64,000 nt of DNA from the NCBI GenBank assembly GCA_022843625.1, contig JALHNH010000004.1, positions 186,001 to 250,000 of the forward strand, written 5' to 3'. This document shows, one piece after another, positions 35,283 through 44,030 of the stretch (position 1 is its first letter; each line of letters starts with the position of its first letter). This stretch comes from Bryobacter sp. (lineage in GTDB: Bacteria; Acidobacteriota; Terriglobia; Bryobacterales; Bryobacteraceae). A program made the position numbers and the translations under genes. Under the pieces are notes generated by a model. That model made no database searches, was not told where the DNA came from, and worked only from the letters and a program-made list of their open reading frames with translations.

Positions 35283-36986
35283 ATGCCTCTCCAAGATAAA
35301 ACGAACATTGCGGTGTTTGTCGATTACGACAACATCGAAATTGGAATTAAGACAACCCTGCGACGTGAATTTGACGTCTCGCTTTGTCTAGACTCATTGA
35401 AAGAGCGGGGCGATATTGTTGCTAAATTCGCCTACGCAAACTGGGGCCGCCAAGAAGGTGCGGCACGGCAGATGGCAGAAAACGCTGTACAAATGGTACA
35501 GCGCCTGCCCAGCCCGCGCGGAGACAAGAATGGGGGGGATATCAATCTTGCGCTTGACGCGCTTGAAATGGCCTTCACCCACACTCATGTCAACGCCTTC
35601 GCCATCATCAGTGGCGATAGTGACTTCATCCCCCTGGTCAACAAGCTGAAAGAATACGGCAAGACTGTTTACGTTGTGGGCGGAAAAGCCTTCACGTCCA
35701 ACATCCTGCAGAGCAACTGCCATGAGTTTGTGGCTTATGAAAACCTCCTGATGGATCGTGCCGCGCGCCTGGATGGCGGCGAAAATGGTCCAACCCTTGA
35801 GCGCCTCAAACAGGAACTGGCTGACTCACTGGCCCGCACAGAGCAGAGCTCGGGCGGCAACCGTTGGGATCGCAGCCGCGACCGTGATCGTGGCATTCGG
35901 GATCGTGATCGTGGCGACCGTGAACGTGGTGGCCGGGATCGCGACCGCGACCGTGAACCAGAACGTGTCGAAGAAGCTGCTGCAGTCATTGTCGACCGCA
36001 TCGACCGTCTTCCCGGTGAACGCCTTTCTGGTGAACGTCTGGCTGTGGACCGTGTCGCAGCAGCAGCGCCTCCTGTCGAGCGTGCAGCGCTAACGCCAGA
36101 TCCGCGTGGCCCAATCATCGTTCCACCTTTTGTGCCTTCAGGCAAGGAGAGCCGCTGGGAACGTCGTGACCGCCGCCGTGACGAACGTGGTGGTGGCCGC
36201 GGAGACCGTCAGGATCAGCCGCGCTCAGAGCGTCCCCCGCAGTCGAATGAACCGCGTGTGACTCAAGAAGTCACCGCCGCTCTGCCTCTGGTGGAGCGTT
36301 CGCTGCAAACTCTGGAGCGCCGCGGTGTCCAGGCTCAGCTGGGCCTGCTCAAGAGCACAATGATGCAGCTGGACCCTACCTTCCATGAACGTGGCTTTGG
36401 TGCATCCAGCTTCAGCGACTTCATCGATAAGCTCAACAAGGCTGAATTGATCGAAGTACAGGGCAGCGGTGGCAAGCTTACGATTGAACGCAAAGGCGGG
36501 GCTAACGCCCGTCCGTTGCCGGAACCGGATGAAGCATTGCCGCTCTTGCGCGACGCACTCGAAGCTCATCGCTACGAGATGGAAATGGGCGACGGCGTAG
36601 AGCCGGTTGACCTCGCACAGTGGATCGTCGCCGAACATGCGGGCTTTGATGCGCACAACTATGGTTTCCCCGGATTCCATGAGTTTATGGTTTTCGCCGA
36701 AAAGCGTGGCGTCGTCAAGGTGAAGAAGGAAGAAGAGCGCGGGGTCGTGATTTATCTCGGCCGTGAGTTCTTCCCGCCTCCCGCACCCAAGGTGAAGAAG
36801 GAAGAAGAGTTCTACAGCGAATACGATGAAGTGCAGCCTTATGTCGAAGGCCAGCCCAGCATCGTTGAGCCGAATCCTCCTCCCGCCAAAGCCAAGAAGG
36901 CCGTACGGGCTCGCAAGTCGACTTCGACTTCAGCCAAGAAGACCTCCTCGGCCGCACCTCGCACCCGTCGAAAGAAGATCGATTAA
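35283..36986 (+). CDS. NYN-domain (PIN-like) RNase-type protein with two LOTUS/OST-HTH domains
   Basis: A 567-residue protein. The N-terminal NYN domain (about 5-160) has acidic motifs VFVDYDNIE (Asp14, Asp16), NGGDINLALDAL and ISGDSDFIPL, the metal-binding set of PIN-like nucleases. An Arg/Asp repeat region (about 195-230) follows. Two LOTUS-like winged helices come next, around 330-400 (GFGASSFSDFIDKLNKAELI) and around 415-500 (NYGFPGFHEFMVFAEKRGVV), and then a Lys/Ala-rich tail. RNA binding and cleavage are inferred. AGGAG a few bases before the ATG at 35283 favours it over the TTG at 35280. RidA begins 2 nt after the stop. Confidence 0.85.
   Translation: MPLQDKTNIAVFVDYDNIEIGIKTTLRREFDVSLCLDSLKERGDIVAKFAYANWGRQEGAARQMAENAVQMVQRLPSPRGDKNGGDINLALDALEMAFTHTHVNAFAIISGDSDFIPLVNKLKEYGKTVYVVGGKAFTSNILQSNCHEFVAYENLLMDRAARLDGGENGPTLERLKQELADSLARTEQSSGGNRWDRSRDRDRGIRDRDRGDRERGGRDRDRDREPERVEEAAAVIVDRIDRLPGERLSGERLAVDRVAAAAPPVERAALTPDPRGPIIVPPFVPSGKESRWERRDRRRDERGGGRGDRQDQPRSERPPQSNEPRVTQEVTAALPLVERSLQTLERRGVQAQLGLLKSTMMQLDPTFHERGFGASSFSDFIDKLNKAELIEVQGSGGKLTIERKGGANARPLPEPDEALPLLRDALEAHRYEMEMGDGVEPVDLAQWIVAEHAGFDAHNYGFPGFHEFMVFAEKRGVVKVKKEEERGVVIYLGREFFPPPAPKVKKEEEFYSEYDEVQPYVEGQPSIVEPNPPPAKAKKAVRARKSTSTSAKKTSSAAPRTRRKKID
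35868..35958 (+). repeat. Coding tandem repeat for Arg/Asp-rich stretch
   Basis: Imperfect 6-12 bp units of the type GATCGTGATCGTGGC and GACCGTGAACGTGGT repeat inside the NYN/LOTUS gene, coding for alternating R-D and R-E residues with occasional Gly. The repeat keeps the reading frame and resembles RD/RE-rich RNA-binding regions. Being G+C-rich and repetitive, it is a likely place for length variation between strains. Confidence 0.6.
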
Positions 36987-36988
36987 TC

Positions 36989-37369
36989 ATGATCGAACGG
37001 CTATTTCCTCCTGGAGTACCTAGCCCGAAGAACCCCTACTCGCCAGCCGTAAAGGCTGGCGGGTTCATTTTTGTGTCTGGCCAGATTCCCCTCGATGCGG
37101 CTACAGGCGAAATGAGCTACGGGGACATTCAACACGAAACCAGAGTGACGCTGACTAACATCCAGCGGATCCTCGAAGGTGCGGGCTCTTCTTTGGCAGA
37201 TGTTGTGAAAGTAAATGTCTACCTCGCCGATGAGCGCGACTTTGCCCAGATGAACGAGATCTATATCGAGTTCTTTGGCAAAGACCGTCCGGCACGCACA
37301 ACCATCGGTTGCAAGTTTGCCAACCCTACGATGAAAGTCGAAATCGACTGCATCGCTTATTCGGGTTAA
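36989..37369 (+). CDS. ridA: RidA family (reactive intermediate) deaminase
   Basis: A 126-residue YjgF/RidA protein. Tyr17, Arg103 (RPARTTIGCKF) and Glu118 (MKVEIDCIAY) match the enamine/imine deaminase site. Also typical are AGGFIFVSGQIPLDAATGE and DVVKVNVYLADERDFAQMNE. It would hydrolyse reactive 2-aminoacrylate-type intermediates from PLP enzymes. It starts 2 nt after the NYN/LOTUS gene and is probably co-translated with it. Its stop overlaps by 4 bp with the stop of the convergent mutS2. Confidence 0.93.
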   Translation: MIERLFPPGVPSPKNPYSPAVKAGGFIFVSGQIPLDAATGEMSYGDIQHETRVTLTNIQRILEGAGSSLADVVKVNVYLADERDFAQMNEIYIEFFGKDRPARTTIGCKFANPTMKVEIDCIAYSG

Positions 37370-39753
37370 GAGCGCAGTTCTACGATTGTGGCCCCGGTGC
37401 CACCTTCGGCTGGAGTTGCAACATACCAGCGGGCCACATGGGGATGCTTCGTAAGCATCTGCTGTATGGCCTTTTTTAGTACCCCGTATCCGTGCCCATG
37501 AATGATGCGGATTCGTGAGATAGACCCAAGGCTCGCACGGTCCAGAAACCGGTCCACGTTATCGAGCGCCTCGTCGGAGGTTTGCCCCAAAACATTCAGT
37601 TCTTTGGTGGGCGTGTCCCAGGTCGGGCCCGGCTCAAAGCGGACATTGCTCGGCAGCTTCTTCGCCGCAGCCGCGTCGGTGAGAACTTCCAGAATCTCTT
37701 CGCGCGGGACCTTCATCTTGAGAAAGCCTGCCTGCACTTCGATCTGGCCATTGTCGTGGATGCGCAGCACCTGCGCCGGCTCCCGCACGTTCTCTACCCT
37801 TACCTTCGAACCTACGATCAGCTTGGGTCCAGTAGGGGCGGCAGCCTGCCCTTCAGGCCGCACAGCCGATTGCACCTCAGCCTGAAACTCACGCTTGAAT
37901 TTCGCAGCCTTCAACTGGGCCTGATCTGCCGCCTTGCGGGCGTCGGCTCCCGACTTGATGTCTTCGATCGTTGCGCGGGAATTCCGCTCAAACTCACTCA
38001 AGAGCTTGCTCGTCTTCGCTTCAAACTCGCGGATGCGCTGCGCATCTCGCTTGTCGAAGCGTTCCTGCAATTCCCGCTCGCGGGCATTGAGTTCGGCATT
38101 CTTGAGAATCCAGCTTTTCTCGATCGCCGTAGCCGATTCCAGCTTCTGATTCAGCTCGGCAAGAAAGCGGGCGATGTCCTGATCGCGCGTGGTCATAGAC
38201 GCGCGGGCTTGCGTGATCACTTCTTCGAGAATCCCAAAGCGGGCCGCCGTATCCAGACCAGCCGATTTACCCGGGGCACCCACCCGCAGCTCAAACGTAG
38301 GCAGCAGCGTTTCATCGTCAAACCCCATCGAGGCACTCAAGACACTTTCGTGGTTCACGCCGTAAATCTTGAGCGCCAGCAAGTGCGTCGAAGCAAGAGT
38401 AAAACAGCCGTCGCGATGAAAGCGATCCACAATAGCGACGCCCAGCGCTCCGCCTTCTTCCGGGTCTGTTGATCGGCCGATTTCATCGAGGATGACGAGG
38501 CTGTCGGGTGTAGCCTGGTCCAGCAGTTCTGCCACATGGCGCATGTGCGAGCTGAAGCTCGACAGGCTCGTCTCAATCGACTGGCTGTCGCCAATATCGG
38601 CAAGCACCTGATCGAAAATCGGTAGCGTCGCCTCCATCGCCGGCACAGGCAACGCACTCTGAGCCATCAGGCACAGCAGCCCCACCGTCTTCATCGCAAC
38701 CGTCTTGCCGCCAGTATTGGGGCCACTGATCAGAAGCGTTCTTTTGATTTCGTCCAGATCGAGATCGAGCGGCACTGCACTCTGCCGCTTGCGCCGCAGC
38801 ACATCGGTGAGTAGCGGGTGGCGGGCTTGCTTGAGATGCAGATGGGTCGAAAAGGTGGGGATCGTACACCGGAACTCCGCACCAAACCGCGCCTTGGCAA
38901 AGACAAATTCAAGGGCACCCATGACGTCAACGGCTGTGGCAATCTCCTCATGCTGCTCGCGCATCTTGCCCGTAAGCTCACGTAGGATGCGGTGACACTC
39001 ACGCAGCTCTTCTTCGATTAGCCGCACCAGTTCATTGTTCAACTGGATGGTTTCGAGCGGCTCGACAAAGCTGGTTTGGCCAGAACCACTGGTGCCATGC
39101 ACTACTCCCTGCACGCGCCCCTTGAAGTTGGTAGCAACCGGCACAACAAAGCGATCCCCGCGCAGCGTTACGTAATCATCCTGCATGACACCATCGTCGC
39201 GGTGGGCACGCATAAAGCGTTCGAGAGAGCTCTGAATGGATTCCTTCTGACGGCCCAGTTCCTGACGTAGCCGCTTGAGAGCCACACTGGCATCGTCTTC
39301 AAGGCCTCCATCCGGTCGAATCTTGCCATCCAGAGCTCGAAGCAGCTGGCGGAAGTCGCCAATCTTTTCAGCCTTCTCCCAAAGCAGCGGAAAGCGGTAG
39401 GGCGACTCGCTAAGCCCCTGGCGAAACTCCGTAGCCCGGGTGAGCCACGCTCGGACAGCAAGAATCTCAAGTCCCTCAAGCACGGCGCCTTCGATCCGCA
39501 CTCGCGCCACGGCTTCATTTACGTCTTCAAGGTCGGTGAAGCGAAGGCGTGGCAACCCTGAGTCTTCGTTGTCGCCTTCGGTGAGAAATGTGAGGGCTTC
39601 GCTCAGTTCGGCGAGGCTGTCGATCAGGGCCTGGCGGTCTGTGGAGGGTTGCATCGCCTCCAGTTGGCGGTGCCCTGCGGCGGACGAAACATAGCGCGCC
39701 AGCAGCGCGCGCAGGCTTTCGTACTCTAAGAGGTCTTGGCTCCAGTTCGGCAT
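37366..39753 (-). CDS. mutS2: Endonuclease MutS2
   Basis: A 795-residue MutS2. The core and ATPase show GPNTGGKT (Walker A), LVILDEIGRSTDPEEGGALG (Walker B) and ASTHLLALK, followed by a long charged coiled coil (about 515-640). A KOW-like segment (KLIVGSKVRVENV) and a C-terminal Smr domain with IHGHGYGVLKKAI come next. The usual LDLRG at the Smr start is LNVLGQ here, so that part of the nuclease site differs. In other bacteria MutS2 suppresses recombination or rescues collided ribosomes. The Nudix gene upstream overlaps its 5' end by 28 nt. Confidence 0.95.
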   Translation of the reverse strand: MPNWSQDLLEYESLRALLARYVSSAAGHRQLEAMQPSTDRQALIDSLAELSEALTFLTEGDNEDSGLPRLRFTDLEDVNEAVARVRIEGAVLEGLEILAVRAWLTRATEFRQGLSESPYRFPLLWEKAEKIGDFRQLLRALDGKIRPDGGLEDDASVALKRLRQELGRQKESIQSSLERFMRAHRDDGVMQDDYVTLRGDRFVVPVATNFKGRVQGVVHGTSGSGQTSFVEPLETIQLNNELVRLIEEELRECHRILRELTGKMREQHEEIATAVDVMGALEFVFAKARFGAEFRCTIPTFSTHLHLKQARHPLLTDVLRRKRQSAVPLDLDLDEIKRTLLISGPNTGGKTVAMKTVGLLCLMAQSALPVPAMEATLPIFDQVLADIGDSQSIETSLSSFSSHMRHVAELLDQATPDSLVILDEIGRSTDPEEGGALGVAIVDRFHRDGCFTLASTHLLALKIYGVNHESVLSASMGFDDETLLPTFELRVGAPGKSAGLDTAARFGILEEVITQARASMTTRDQDIARFLAELNQKLESATAIEKSWILKNAELNARERELQERFDKRDAQRIREFEAKTSKLLSEFERNSRATIEDIKSGADARKAADQAQLKAAKFKREFQAEVQSAVRPEGQAAAPTGPKLIVGSKVRVENVREPAQVLRIHDNGQIEVQAGFLKMKVPREEILEVLTDAAAAKKLPSNVRFEPGPTWDTPTKELNVLGQTSDEALDNVDRFLDRASLGSISRIRIIHGHGYGVLKKAIQQMLTKHPHVARWYVATPAEGGTGATIVELRS

Positions 39754-40085
39754 CGTTCGATTACTTCGAGTGTGCCCGAGGTAACGGGCACTCCTTTCAA
39801 TTCTTCGGGTGTGAACCAGCGCACATCGGCAGAGTCGCTACCGGCAACGGGTTCCCCACTTGTGATCTCACAGACATAGTCGAGCAGAACGTAGTGGTAC
39901 TCGATTTCGCCGGCTGTGTCGGGCATGATGCGCTCGAAGATTTCGCCGAAACGGACGATTTTGACTTCGAGGCTGGTTTCTTCCATCACCTCCCGCAGGA
40001 GGGCTTCTTCGAGGGTTTCACCGCTTTCAACGGCCCCACCCGGCAGGCTCCAGAATCCCTTGAGAGGTTCTTTGCCTCGCTGCAC
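39726..40085 (-). CDS. Nudix hydrolase, N-terminus unclear
   Basis: The Nudix box is GGAVESGETLEEALLREVME followed by ETSLEV, the usual Gly near its end being Ser; a nucleoside-diphosphate-linked substrate is inferred. The listed GTG start gives 119 residues beginning MQRGKEPLKGFW, which lacks the first strand. The same frame continues 23 codons upstream with family-like sequence (RRYPAKPILGVGALIFDGNR, then VLL) but has no ATG, GTG or TTG. An ATG at 40159 sits one frame off; adding one base after it would give a normal MxRRYPAKPI start. So a one-base deletion, an unusual start codon or a sequencing error is likely. The gene overlaps mutS2 by 28 nt. Confidence 0.8.
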   Translation of the reverse strand: MQRGKEPLKGFWSLPGGAVESGETLEEALLREVMEETSLEVKIVRFGEIFERIMPDTAGEIEYHYVLLDYVCEITSGEPVAGSDSADVRWFTPEELKGVPVTSGTLEVIERCRTGAKTS

Positions 40086-40171
40086 CAGCAGAACCCGGTT
40101 GCCATCAAAAATCAGAGCTCCGACACCCAGAATCGGTTTCGCTGGATAGCGCCGAACATCGAGTTTTACAG

Positions 40172-41053
40172 CTATTCGGTGGTAACTCCCTTAACCTTCA
40201 TCCTCGCACGATACACACCCGTCTTTGCGGTGATGTAGAGCGTCATGCGGTCTTCATCGCCAAAAGCCATGTTAGATGGCTTGTCGCCCATGTGAATCGT
40301 ATGGAGCGCTTTGCCCTGCGGCGAAACGATATAGATGTGGTTGGCAGCAATGTACAGGTTGCCCTTTTCGTCCACATTCAGTCCATCCGGCGGCCCGTCG
40401 ATCTTGTCGAGAAATACCCGCTCATTGCTCGCCACGCCCTTGCCATCCAGATCATAGGCATAGACTTTACGCTCGTCAGAATTGGCGACATAAAGGACGC
40501 GGCCATTCGGCGACAGGGTGAGCCCATTGGGGCGGCCCTTGGGCCTCGCGATTACGGTGAGCTCGCCTTTCGGATTCAAATGATATACGCCATAGAAGTT
40601 CAATTCGCGCGTGTCGGCCTGATTTCCAAAAGCAGGGTCTGTGAAATAAAGCTGGCCGTCTTTGCGAATCACCAGATCGTTCGGCGCATTCAGCCGCTTG
40701 CCTTCAAACTTGTCTGCCAGGATGTCGAATTTTTTCTCATCGCCAGTGTAGAGACGAATGATCCGGCGCGCCTTGGTCTGCGCGACAACCAGGTGATTTT
40801 CTTTGTCATAGGCAATTGCACTGGGTCCAGCCATCTCTTCGCGGTATTTGGCAGTGCCCTTGCCAGGCAGGTAGGCCAGGATCTGATCACTGGGGACGTC
40901 ACAAAAAAGCAGGGCAGCGGCAGCCTTGGACCAGAGCGGGGTCTGGACAAAGCGATGGCCACTGGAGGCTTTCTCGATTTGGATGCTGGAGAAGTCCTGT
41001 CCTAACCCAAGTTGAAGGGCGAGACAGGTGATTCCCAAAATGGCGAATCGCAT
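40172..41053 (-). CDS. Secreted SMP-30/gluconolactonase-like beta-propeller protein
   Basis: A 293-residue exported protein (signal MRFAILGITCLALQLGLGQ). The six-blade propeller of the SMP-30/gluconolactonase/LRE type is shown by PNDLVIRKDGQLYFTDPAFG, RPNGLTLSPNGRVLYVANSD and DGPPDGLNVDEKGNLYIAAN; Asn and Asp in PND and DGLNVDEKGN-type loops are the usual metal ligands. It may hydrolyse sugar lactones in the periplasm. TAGAAT ends exactly 7 nt before the ATG, with no ribosome-binding site, suggesting a leaderless message. It is divergent from the DUF1684 gene, and the Nudix gene follows downstream. Confidence 0.85.
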   Translation of the reverse strand: MRFAILGITCLALQLGLGQDFSSIQIEKASSGHRFVQTPLWSKAAAALLFCDVPSDQILAYLPGKGTAKYREEMAGPSAIAYDKENHLVVAQTKARRIIRLYTGDEKKFDILADKFEGKRLNAPNDLVIRKDGQLYFTDPAFGNQADTRELNFYGVYHLNPKGELTVIARPKGRPNGLTLSPNGRVLYVANSDERKVYAYDLDGKGVASNERVFLDKIDGPPDGLNVDEKGNLYIAANHIYIVSPQGKALHTIHMGDKPSNMAFGDEDRMTLYITAKTGVYRARMKVKGVTTE

Positions 41054-41066
41054 GGGCTTGATTCTA
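41054..41066 (-). promoter_or_regulatory. Putative leaderless promoter -10 element (SMP-30-like gene)
   Basis: TAGAAT (minus strand, 41066-41061) ends 7 nt before the ATG at 41053. It differs by one base from the TATAAT consensus. No Shine-Dalgarno sequence is present in the 7-nt gap, which reads CAAGCCC. Confidence 0.45.
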
Positions 41067-41097
41067 CATCTTAACGGTGAGAAAGTAGAAAATACTA

Positions 41098-41988
41098 ATG
41101 TCGATCAAATTTGCGGTGATTGCTTTTATGGCCATAGGATTAAGCGCAGCGGGCCCTGACCCTGCTCACGAGAAGTCGGTTCAGGAATATCGAACCAAGA
41201 TGGAAGCAACGCTGAAGTCCGATACCGGCTGGCTGACTGTAGCGGGTCTGCATTGGCTCAAGCCTGGCGATACTACTTTTGGAAGTGATCCCAAGAGCGG
41301 TTTTGTTCTTCCGGCCGGTAAGGCTGCGGCTAAAGGTGGCGTTTTCAAGTTTGACGGCAAGAAAGTCGTGCTCAAGGTGGAACCGTCGGCTGGAATTCTG
41401 GTGAACGGCAAGGCATTTACCGAAGGCCCACTCATCGACGACGGAGCAAACAAGACGGCAGACTTGGTAACCACCGGCGACTTGTCGATGATCGTCATCG
41501 AGCGCGGCGGCAAGTTTGGAATCCGGCTACGTGACAAAACCAGTAAGTATCGTAAGGAATTCACGCACCGCACCTGGTATCCGGTGAAGGCGGATTACAA
41601 CATCAAGGGCAAGTTCTTGCCATACGCCGCCGCCAAAAAGCTGCGCGTGCCAACCGTAATTGAGGGCGTGGTTGAAGAACACGAAAGCCCCGGAGAGATC
41701 GAATTTCAACTTGCTGGAGCGACGCACCGGGCCCAAGTTTTGAAATCTGGGGAAAACGAATTGTGGCTGATTTTCAGAGACCGTTCGAGCGGTAAGGCAA
41801 CCTACCCAGCGGGCCGATTTTTGTATGGAGCGCTAGCCAAAGACGGCACTGTAAGTTTCGACTTCAACAAAGCCTACAATCCGCCCTGCGCCTACACGCC
41901 CTTCGCCACCTGCCCCCTGCCGCCGCGCCAGAATTCACTCAAAGTAGCGGTAGAGGCTGGCGAGCTCACCTATCACCTGGAGCCATAA
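41098..41988 (+). CDS. Exported DUF1684 protein
   Basis: A 296-residue protein with a signal peptide (MSIKFAVIAFMAIGLSAAG). The DUF1684 pattern is clear: SDTGWLTVAGLHWLKPGDTT near the N-terminus and the C-terminal DFNKAYNPPCAYTPFATCPL with PPRQNSLKVAVEAGE. The function of the family is unknown; the paired Cys in the last motif may form a disulfide or bind a metal. It is divergent from the SMP-30-like gene and converges with a small exported protein gene, their stops being 8 nt apart. Confidence 0.87.
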   Translation: MSIKFAVIAFMAIGLSAAGPDPAHEKSVQEYRTKMEATLKSDTGWLTVAGLHWLKPGDTTFGSDPKSGFVLPAGKAAAKGGVFKFDGKKVVLKVEPSAGILVNGKAFTEGPLIDDGANKTADLVTTGDLSMIVIERGGKFGIRLRDKTSKYRKEFTHRTWYPVKADYNIKGKFLPYAAAKKLRVPTVIEGVVEEHESPGEIEFQLAGATHRAQVLKSGENELWLIFRDRSSGKATYPAGRFLYGALAKDGTVSFDFNKAYNPPCAYTPFATCPLPPRQNSLKVAVEAGELTYHLEP

Positions 41989-41996
41989 ACCAGGCC

Positions 41997-42407
41997 TTAG
42001 TTCCTGGTCTGAGGTGCAAACCGTTTTTGCTTGAGAGCCTCTTCAATTGGCGCAAAGCAGCGGCTGGATGCCGTCGCGATAAGGTGCTCAAAATCGATCG
42101 TGAGGGTGCTGGACTCCTCCAGACTGTTGTCAAAGTGAATACAGGCTAGTTTCTGGTCCAAGGTACAAGCACTTACCGAAATGCCTGGTGAGCTCTCGAC
42201 TTCCTGTTGGTATATCGTTTCCCAACGCTGAGAAGGCGGTTGCATCGTTTCTATCCGCACCTTGCTAAGAAGCGGAGAATCCGAATAAGACATCAGACGC
42301 GCCGTCTTTCCCCCGCAAGTGATTCGAATAACTTCGTTCTCAGTGCGAGTACAGGAAACTTGCAGTACCGCTAACAAGAAAAGGATCCCGTTGCGTGCTA
42401 CTCGCAT
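41997..42407 (-). CDS. Small exported protein, possible lipoprotein
   Basis: A 136-residue protein of no recognised family. The first 19 residues (MRVARNGILFLLAVLQVSC) look like a lipoprotein leader, with Cys19 as the possible lipid site, though Gln at -3 is not the usual Leu. Three more cysteines follow (TCGGK, SACTL and SSRCF). It appears to be a single gene; the 100 bases upstream (42408-42507) hold no other feature I can support. Confidence 0.6.
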   Translation of the reverse strand: MRVARNGILFLLAVLQVSCTRTENEVIRITCGGKTARLMSYSDSPLLSKVRIETMQPPSQRWETIYQQEVESSPGISVSACTLDQKLACIHFDNSLEESSTLTIDFEHLIATASSRCFAPIEEALKQKRFAPQTRN

Positions 42408-42507
42408 GGCTTCACTTTAGCTCGGAGTGCTAAAGGAATTGGCAAGCGACCTGGTGGCAGTTTCGCCATATGGTCCGCTGAACACCTCGGCACATGCTTT
42501 GCGTCCA

Positions 42508-43119
42508 CTACCCTTCGGCCCGACCCACCAAAATGATCCCCAGCTTGATCCCGCCCATGTTTGTGTAGAGCACCCAGTCATGCTCACCGAGCAGCTTCAA
42601 CCCGGGCTCAAAGCTCTCTTCTTCCTTCCAGAAGCTAAACACAGAGGGATGCGGGGTCCCGCTTGCCTTGCGGCTCATCTCCATCAGATCCGCGAAGCCG
42701 GGCTTGGCCGTCAGATCCTTATCCACTGCAATCGGCGTCAAGAGAAGGAAGTCCCGCTGCGGCGCGGCGCCCTGATGATCTCCGTTCTGCGGGTAATAGC
42801 TGTAGCGCATCGTGTAAACACCCGGCATTACCGTCTGCCCGCGACGATCGGAATACTTCATGGCGAACTGGATGATCCCCATGAATGTTCCGTGCTCTAC
42901 CTCAGGCAAAGTCAGTGCCTGCTCCTCAGATTTGGCACCAGTGGGAATTGGGCTTCTCAACCAAAGCTCGCAGATCACCTTGCCTGCACCGTCCAGGACT
43001 TTAGCGCCCTCTTTGGCGACAAGATCGGCACCTGCAGGCGCAACTCCGGCTTTTTCCAGCTTGTACTGCCCAAAGGCAATCGTCGAGCAAAACAGTGCGG
43101 CAATCAGTAGATGCTTCAT
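42508..43119 (-). CDS. Secreted protein of unknown function
   Basis: A 203-residue exported protein (signal MKHLLIAALFCSTIAFGQ). The mature part is beta-rich: VICELWLRSPIPTGAKSEEQ, GVYTMRYSYYPQNGDHQGAA and a final DWVLYTNMGGIKLGIILVGR. I recognise no family. The ATG at 43119 is preferred over an upstream start at 43173 because of the signal peptide, and TAAAAT ends exactly 7 nt before it. It is the last gene of the thiL/Hsp70 run, 5 nt from the stop of the mutarotase-like gene. Confidence 0.65.
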   Translation of the reverse strand: MKHLLIAALFCSTIAFGQYKLEKAGVAPAGADLVAKEGAKVLDGAGKVICELWLRSPIPTGAKSEEQALTLPEVEHGTFMGIIQFAMKYSDRRGQTVMPGVYTMRYSYYPQNGDHQGAAPQRDFLLLTPIAVDKDLTAKPGFADLMEMSRKASGTPHPSVFSFWKEEESFEPGLKLLGEHDWVLYTNMGGIKLGIILVGRAEG

Positions 43120-43132
43120 TAGTTTTATTTTA
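43120..43132 (-). promoter_or_regulatory. Putative leaderless promoter -10 element (secreted protein gene)
   Basis: TAAAAT (43132-43127) ends 7 nt before the ATG at 43119; it overlaps the stop codon of the upstream gene. There is no Shine-Dalgarno sequence in the AAAACTA gap. It could give this gene its own leaderless transcript inside the operon. Confidence 0.45.
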
Positions 43133-44030
43133 AGAGCGGCAGCAGCACCGCGTCGACCTCTTCGTCGCGCCAATGCTCAATTTGCACGCCTCTATGCAAA
43201 CTCCAGTTCTCAACTAGTTCGACGTCCTGATCCGGCAACAGTTTCACAATGGGCCCGAAGGTTTCAAGCTCCAGAAAATCTGCATTTGTAAAAGTCTGGA
43301 AACTGCAGAAAAACTCTGGATACACCTTGTCCGGCTCGGCATGGTACTGCTTCAGGAAAAGCTCGTCATTCAGTAGATACGCGCCGAAGGTATGCGGATT
43401 GAAAAGTCCTACTTTCTGAGGCGAAACCGCCTTCCGGTCCTGCCGCAGCCCCAGGTATTTCTTCATGAAAATCCAGCGCGGATCACTCAAATCCGTATAC
43501 GCCCACATCACCAGCGGGTTAGTAGGAGCAAGCATCTCCGGATGCGTCCCGCGCGGTGGAAAGCCTGTAATCCCTACTCCACCCTGCGCCATCACCGAAG
43601 GTGCCCACGGTGCAAACTCTACCGCCATCAGATTGCGGTTCGTCACCCGGTGCACCACGCGCACGTCTGACCCACTCGCCGCCAGATGGATTTCCATCAC
43701 CTTCTGTAAGCCAGTCTCAGGCTCGGTTGGCTGCGTCGCCCGCACCAGGTCACCCAGAATCTCAACCTGCACCGGCGCATTGTCCAGGCCATAGGTGTAC
43801 TTGCCGTCCTCAGGCCCAATCCACAAGCGGTGCCCGCCTCGGATCTGCCAGGTGGTCTCACCTGTCTTGCCCATCTGCTCGTCAAATTCCTTGAACAGAT
43901 TCTGCCCTCCCACAAACCCGTATCGGATAATGCGGGGCCCCACATCGGAGGTCAAAATCAGTTCTACAGTACCGTTAGAAATCCGGTAGCAATTCGGCCA
44001 GCCGCCGTAGGCAATCTTCTCGACGTTCAT
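43125..44030 (-). CDS. Mutarotase-fold (DUF4380-like) protein
   Basis: A 301-residue protein resembling the galactose-mutarotase superfamily. NCYRISNGTVELILTSDVGP, IIRYGFVGGQNLFKEF and IRGGHRLWIGPED are the strongest stretches, with GGHRLW providing a candidate active-site His. The substrate is unknown. I chose the ATG at 44030; a longer frame reaching 44147 would overlap thiL with sequence unlike the family. TAATCT ends 7 nt before this ATG and includes the thiL stop. It is part of the minus-strand run led by the Hsp70 genes. Confidence 0.6.
   Translation of the reverse strand: MNVEKIAYGGWPNCYRISNGTVELILTSDVGPRIIRYGFVGGQNLFKEFDEQMGKTGETTWQIRGGHRLWIGPEDGKYTYGLDNAPVQVEILGDLVRATQPTEPETGLQKVMEIHLAASGSDVRVVHRVTNRNLMAVEFAPWAPSVMAQGGVGITGFPPRGTHPEMLAPTNPLVMWAYTDLSDPRWIFMKKYLGLRQDRKAVSPQKVGLFNPHTFGAYLLNDELFLKQYHAEPDKVYPEFFCSFQTFTNADFLELETFGPIVKLLPDQDVELVENWSLHRGVQIEHWRDEEVDAVLLPLLK

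Noticed and set aside
35868..35958. Tandem repeat considered as a CRISPR array
   Set aside because: Units are short, without spacers, and keep the reading frame of a protein; it codes for an Arg/Asp-rich stretch.
41989..42008. Hairpin ACCAGG/CCTGGT between the convergent DUF1684 and small exported protein genes
   Set aside because: Only 6 bp, no T-run on either strand; it may be chance although placed where a bidirectional terminator would be.
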